Positions 61,438 through 64,000 of a stretch of 64,000 nucleotides of DNA are shown here, in pieces. A program made the position numbers and the translations under genes. Under the pieces are notes generated by a model, which had not been told where the DNA came from, searched no databases, and worked only from the letters and a program-made list of their open reading frames with translations. This DNA is from an uncultured Flavobacterium sp. (GTDB lineage Bacteria > Bacteroidota > Bacteroidia > Flavobacteriales > Flavobacteriaceae): positions 71,558 through 135,557 of the forward strand of contig NZ_OY730241.1 in the NCBI RefSeq assembly GCF_963422545.1, in the 5' to 3' direction. Position 1 is the first letter of the stretch. Each line of letters opens with the position of its first letter.

Positions 61438-62499
61438 ATGATAAATAATATAAGAAAAGCAATAACGCCATACAATCTCAAAGAAATACGGAGACTCAAT
61501 ATGTTATTGGTAGGTCTCGCCTTTCCGTTTACTTTTTTATTGCTCTTTTTGTTCGAAGAAATCCTCTCGGCATTGTTTGTATTGGCTATTAAAACCGCTT
61601 GTTATATGTTTCTGACAAGTAATTTATTAGTTTGGATTTTAAAATTTAGTGCCAAAAAATTTCCGGACGATTTATTCAAATTTCAGCTTTGTCGCTTAAG
61701 TCTTAGTTATATATCAGGCGTTGGAATTTACCTTACTCTCTGGCCTATTTTTGCATATCTGGCTAAAATTCCGAGTCATTTAGAAAATTACAAGCTTTTG
61801 GCTGCTTTTATTGCTATTTCAATTGTACTTACCACTATCATATTATTTCTTCATAATTATGTAATCTTTAGACAGAATAAAATCCAAACCGAACTTGAAA
61901 ATTCACGTTTACAGCTTAGAAGTACTCAGGCAGAAAATCTATTGTTAAAACAACAAATTCATCCACATTTTTTGTTTAATTCGCTAAATACATTAAAAGC
62001 TTTATATAAAAAAGATCCTAAACTTGGCGAAGTATATCTGCTTCAATTAGCTGATTTCCTTCGCTCTGCAGTTTCCTTAAACAATAGTCTGGCTACTACA
62101 CTTGATGAAGAAATAGAGATTTGTAAAAACTATCTCGAAATGCAAAAAATGCGCTTTGGTGATGCTTTAGAATGGAATTTAAAGATTGAAAACCAAGAAA
62201 TGTTAAAAGGACTTGTTCCTTCATTTTCGCTACAGCCATTATTAGAAAACGCCATTAAACACAATATATTTACCAAAGAAACTCCTCTGAAATTATTGAT
62301 CGAACAACAAGACAATTTTATAACAGTTTCAAATGCTATTAATCTAAGAAATGCCGGCGAAACATCGACAAAAAGCGGTTTGAGTAACTTAGCCGAACGC
62401 TACCAATTATGGTCCGGAGAAGAAATTATAATTAAGAATGACGGAAAAATTTTCTCGGTCAGCTTTAAAATCATGCCGCATGAAAATAATAATTATTGA
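61438..62499 (+). CDS. LytS/YehU-type sensor histidine kinase
   Basis: A 353-residue inner-membrane kinase. Four helices (about 22-40, 43-66, 86-108 and 118-142) are followed by a short coiled coil and the His_kinase domain, with the phosphate acceptor His175 in QQIHPHFLFNSLNTLKALY. The ATP-binding part is in PSFSLQPLLENAIKHNIF (N box) and SGLSNLAERYQLW. It should phosphorylate the LytTR regulator whose coding region overlaps its end by 20 bp. There is no large sensor domain, so the signal probably acts on the membrane part. Confidence 0.92.
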   Translation: MINNIRKAITPYNLKEIRRLNMLLVGLAFPFTFLLLFLFEEILSALFVLAIKTACYMFLTSNLLVWILKFSAKKFPDDLFKFQLCRLSLSYISGVGIYLTLWPIFAYLAKIPSHLENYKLLAAFIAISIVLTTIILFLHNYVIFRQNKIQTELENSRLQLRSTQAENLLLKQQIHPHFLFNSLNTLKALYKKDPKLGEVYLLQLADFLRSAVSLNNSLATTLDEEIEICKNYLEMQKMRFGDALEWNLKIENQEMLKGLVPSFSLQPLLENAIKHNIFTKETPLKLLIEQQDNFITVSNAINLRNAGETSTKSGLSNLAERYQLWSGEEIIIKNDGKIFSVSFKIMPHENNNY

Positions 62500-63244
62500 A
62501 GACGAGCTTCTTGTTGCCGAAGATCTTGCCAGCAATTTGAAACAAATAAAACCCGATGTTGAAATTGTGTGCATTTTAAGTTCGGTCAAAGAAGCTATAG
62601 ATTATTTTTCGGTCCATCCGCAACCAGATCTTATTTTTAGTGATATACAACTGGGCGATGGTTTAAGCTTTGATATTGCAAAAGTGATTACAATTGAAGT
62701 TCCGGTTATCTTCTCTACTGCCTTTGACGAATACGCGCTGGAAGCTTTTAGAGCAAACGGAATTGAATATATACTGAAGCCTTTTAGTCTTGAATCTCTG
62801 GAAAAAGCGCTGTTGAAATTTCAGAACATGCAAAAAGTAATGGCAGGAAGTATTACACAAAAATACGAAGCTGCAATGGCGGTTTTAGCCGCTAAAAACA
62901 AAAATAGCAGTCGTACCATTATGATCAAATATCGAGATCGATTACTGCCATTTACGCTTGATAAAATTGCTTTGTTTTGTCTTGAAAATGAAATAACATA
63001 TATGCACGCGCATTCTGGAAAAACCTATGCTATGACCGAAAGTTTAGAGGAACTGGAACACAAAACAGGACTAACTTTTTTTAGAATGAACAGGCAGTTC
63101 CTTGTCAATCGAAATGCCATTCTTGATGCAACAGATTATTTCCCAAGAAAACTAAAAATTAATTTGTCCTTTCCATTCGACAAAGACATTATTGTAAGCA
63201 GAGAAAAAAGAAGTAAATTATTAATCTGGCTCACCGAAAACTAA
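62480..63244 (+). CDS. LytTR family response regulator
   Basis: With the start at 62480 the protein is 254 residues long and begins MKIIIIEDELLVAEDLA, the normal receiver start; an upstream in-frame ATG at 62438 would add 14 residues that merely read through the kinase end. The receiver has phospho-acceptor Asp55 (IFSDIQLGDG) and Lys in EYILKPFSL. The LytTR DNA-binding domain is at about 150-254 (IMIKYRDRLLPFTLDKIALFCLENEITYMHAHSGKTYAM, FFRMNRQFLVNRNAI). It overlaps the kinase gene and forms a two-component pair with it. Confidence 0.92.
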   Translation: MKIIIIEDELLVAEDLASNLKQIKPDVEIVCILSSVKEAIDYFSVHPQPDLIFSDIQLGDGLSFDIAKVITIEVPVIFSTAFDEYALEAFRANGIEYILKPFSLESLEKALLKFQNMQKVMAGSITQKYEAAMAVLAAKNKNSSRTIMIKYRDRLLPFTLDKIALFCLENEITYMHAHSGKTYAMTESLEELEHKTGLTFFRMNRQFLVNRNAILDATDYFPRKLKINLSFPFDKDIIVSREKRSKLLIWLTEN

Positions 63245-63276
63245 ACCACTTATAGATCTAAAAATACTTTACAAAA

Positions 63277-63304
63277 AAAGAGCTGATTTTACAATCAGCT
63301 CTTT
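63277..63304. terminator. Terminator after the two-component pair
   Basis: AAAGAGCTGATT (63277-63288) pairs perfectly with AATCAGCTCTTT (63293-63304) around a 4-base loop. It separates the LytTR gene from the convergent NmrA-like gene. Confidence 0.85.
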
Positions 63305-63381
63305 CTGTAAGAATTAGAAACTTGCCGCAAATTCTTTTGCAAAATCTTCCAGTTTCGTTTTTTCCGTCAACAGAAGTGTTA

Positions 63382-64000
63382 CTACTCAAAAAAATCTTCC
63401 TGAATCTTACCACTTCTTAAACCTGATCCCATTTCTGTATATAATTTAGCTATTTCTTCCGGTAAACCTGCTTGTTTCATTCCGCCAAGAGATTGTTCAT
63501 CTGTAAATTCTACCCACGGTAATTCCGGTTTATCAATTGCCTGACCAAAAACTTTTGCCACATCATTTGCAGTACGAATATCGCTAATGATATAACGAAC
63601 ATTTTTTCCCGCAGTTGTTTTTTGTAATTCTTCAGCTGCCGCAGTTGCAATATTTTCAGGATGTACAAAAGGCATTTTAGTTTCTGATGGATAATTCGCG
63701 CCAATAATTCCCGCTCCTTTTATCATCGGAACATCATTATAGAAATTAGTATAGAAAAATCCGGCACGAAGAAAAGTAACCGATACATTTTCTAAGCTTT
63801 CGTAGATTTTCTCGATATTATGAAGTCCTGTAATTGGACCGGTTCCGCCAGGTAAATCAGCACCAATACTACTTAGCATTACTACACGCTTTACTCCTGC
63901 TGCTGTAATCGCTGCTGCAATTGCTTTACCCGGCATCAGTAGTGTTTGCAATAACATTTGAACCACCTATATTTGGTGGAGTTAATGCAAAAACAGCATC
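63382..64000 (-). pseudogene. NmrA-like NAD(P)-binding protein, frameshifted and cut by the window edge
   Basis: Residues encoded from about 63928 down to 63382 fit an NmrA/SDR-like oxidoreductase: GKAIAAAITAAGVKRVVMLSSIGADLPGG, VSVTFLRAGFFYTNFY, MPFVHPENIATAAAEEL and GSGLRSGKIQEDFFE. The part nearer the window edge encodes DAVFALTPPNIGGSNVIANTTDAG in another frame, which is the expected upstream sequence. The two frames join if one base of the CCC at 63929-63931 (GGG on the coding strand) is removed. So either the gene carries a one-base insertion or the sequence has an error. The true N-terminus with the nucleotide-binding motif lies beyond 64000. Confidence 0.75.

Noticed and set aside
62438..62479. 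Upstream ATG for the LytTR regulator
   Set aside because: The added residues are a frame-shifted reading of the kinase C-terminus; the receiver domain begins directly at the ATG at 62480.

Overview
The window reads as a Flavobacterium-like chromosome segment (Bacteroidota, Flavobacteriales). Base composition is low in GC, intergenic regions are very AT-rich, and several promoters fit the Bacteroidota pattern TTG...TAnnTTTG. The gene content agrees: type IX secretion (T9SS) C-terminal sorting domains, a PorP/SprF protein, an STN-type TonB receptor with FecR and an ECF sigma factor, DUF4249, BlaI/M56 and LytS/LytTR pairs. I see no tRNA, rRNA, CRISPR array, prophage or complete insertion sequence.

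Layout. 0.1-2.8 kb: a stand-alone FabH and two unknown proteins. 2.9-8.1 kb: a minus-strand cell-surface signalling and uptake operon (ECF sigma, small protein, FecR, STN/TonB receptor, DUF4249 lipoprotein). 9-10.6 kb: tetR-thioesterase-NTF2-like operon with two matching palindromic operators. 10.7-13.2 kb: BlaI repressor and M56 sensor-protease with nine C-terminal repeats, preceded by three evenly spaced operators. 13.3-15.7 kb: amidohydrolase plus unknown membrane protein. 16.2-18.4 kb: PhyH-like dioxygenase and an MFS transporter. 18.6-21.3 kb: a papain-like (CHAP/NlpC-type) amidase candidate next to a glutamate-cysteine-ligase-like amidoligase candidate. 22.5-32.6 kb: a surface module of a 2113-residue repeat adhesin with type B T9SS sorting domain, PorP/SprF and a PorE-like OmpA protein. 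33-40 kb: acetyltransferases (one frameshifted), GH130 enzyme, methyltransferase, OxyR, alpha/beta hydrolase, OsmC. 40.2-47.3 kb: a seven-gene minus-strand TetR/TolC/HlyD/ABC efflux operon. 48-52.3 kb: a secreted clan GH-D glycosidase and xylose isomerase. 52.8-56.3 kb: MprF and a polysaccharide deacetylase. 56.7-59.8 kb: the methionine importer metN-metI-metQ behind a Met/Cys-rich leader peptide and terminator. 60-64 kb: small coiled-coil protein, beta-barrel protein, LytS/LytTR two-component pair, and a frameshifted NmrA-like gene that runs off the window.

Most notable. (1) A 26-codon leader peptide with MMMCC and seven Met codons, followed by a Rho-independent terminator ahead of metNIQ. 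A competing hairpin can be drawn, so the layout fits ribosome-mediated attenuation. (2) The amidoligase and amidase pair. (3) Nested repeats at 47.4-47.8 kb: a palindromic element, also present at 37.7 kb, is interrupted by a ~209-bp MITE-like element with 18-bp inverted ends and a 10-bp target duplication. (4) Three reading-frame lesions, each at a short homopolymer: the adhesin signal peptide, a GNAT gene and the NmrA-like gene. They could be real mutations or sequence errors. (5) Three repressor systems whose operators can be read directly from the DNA.
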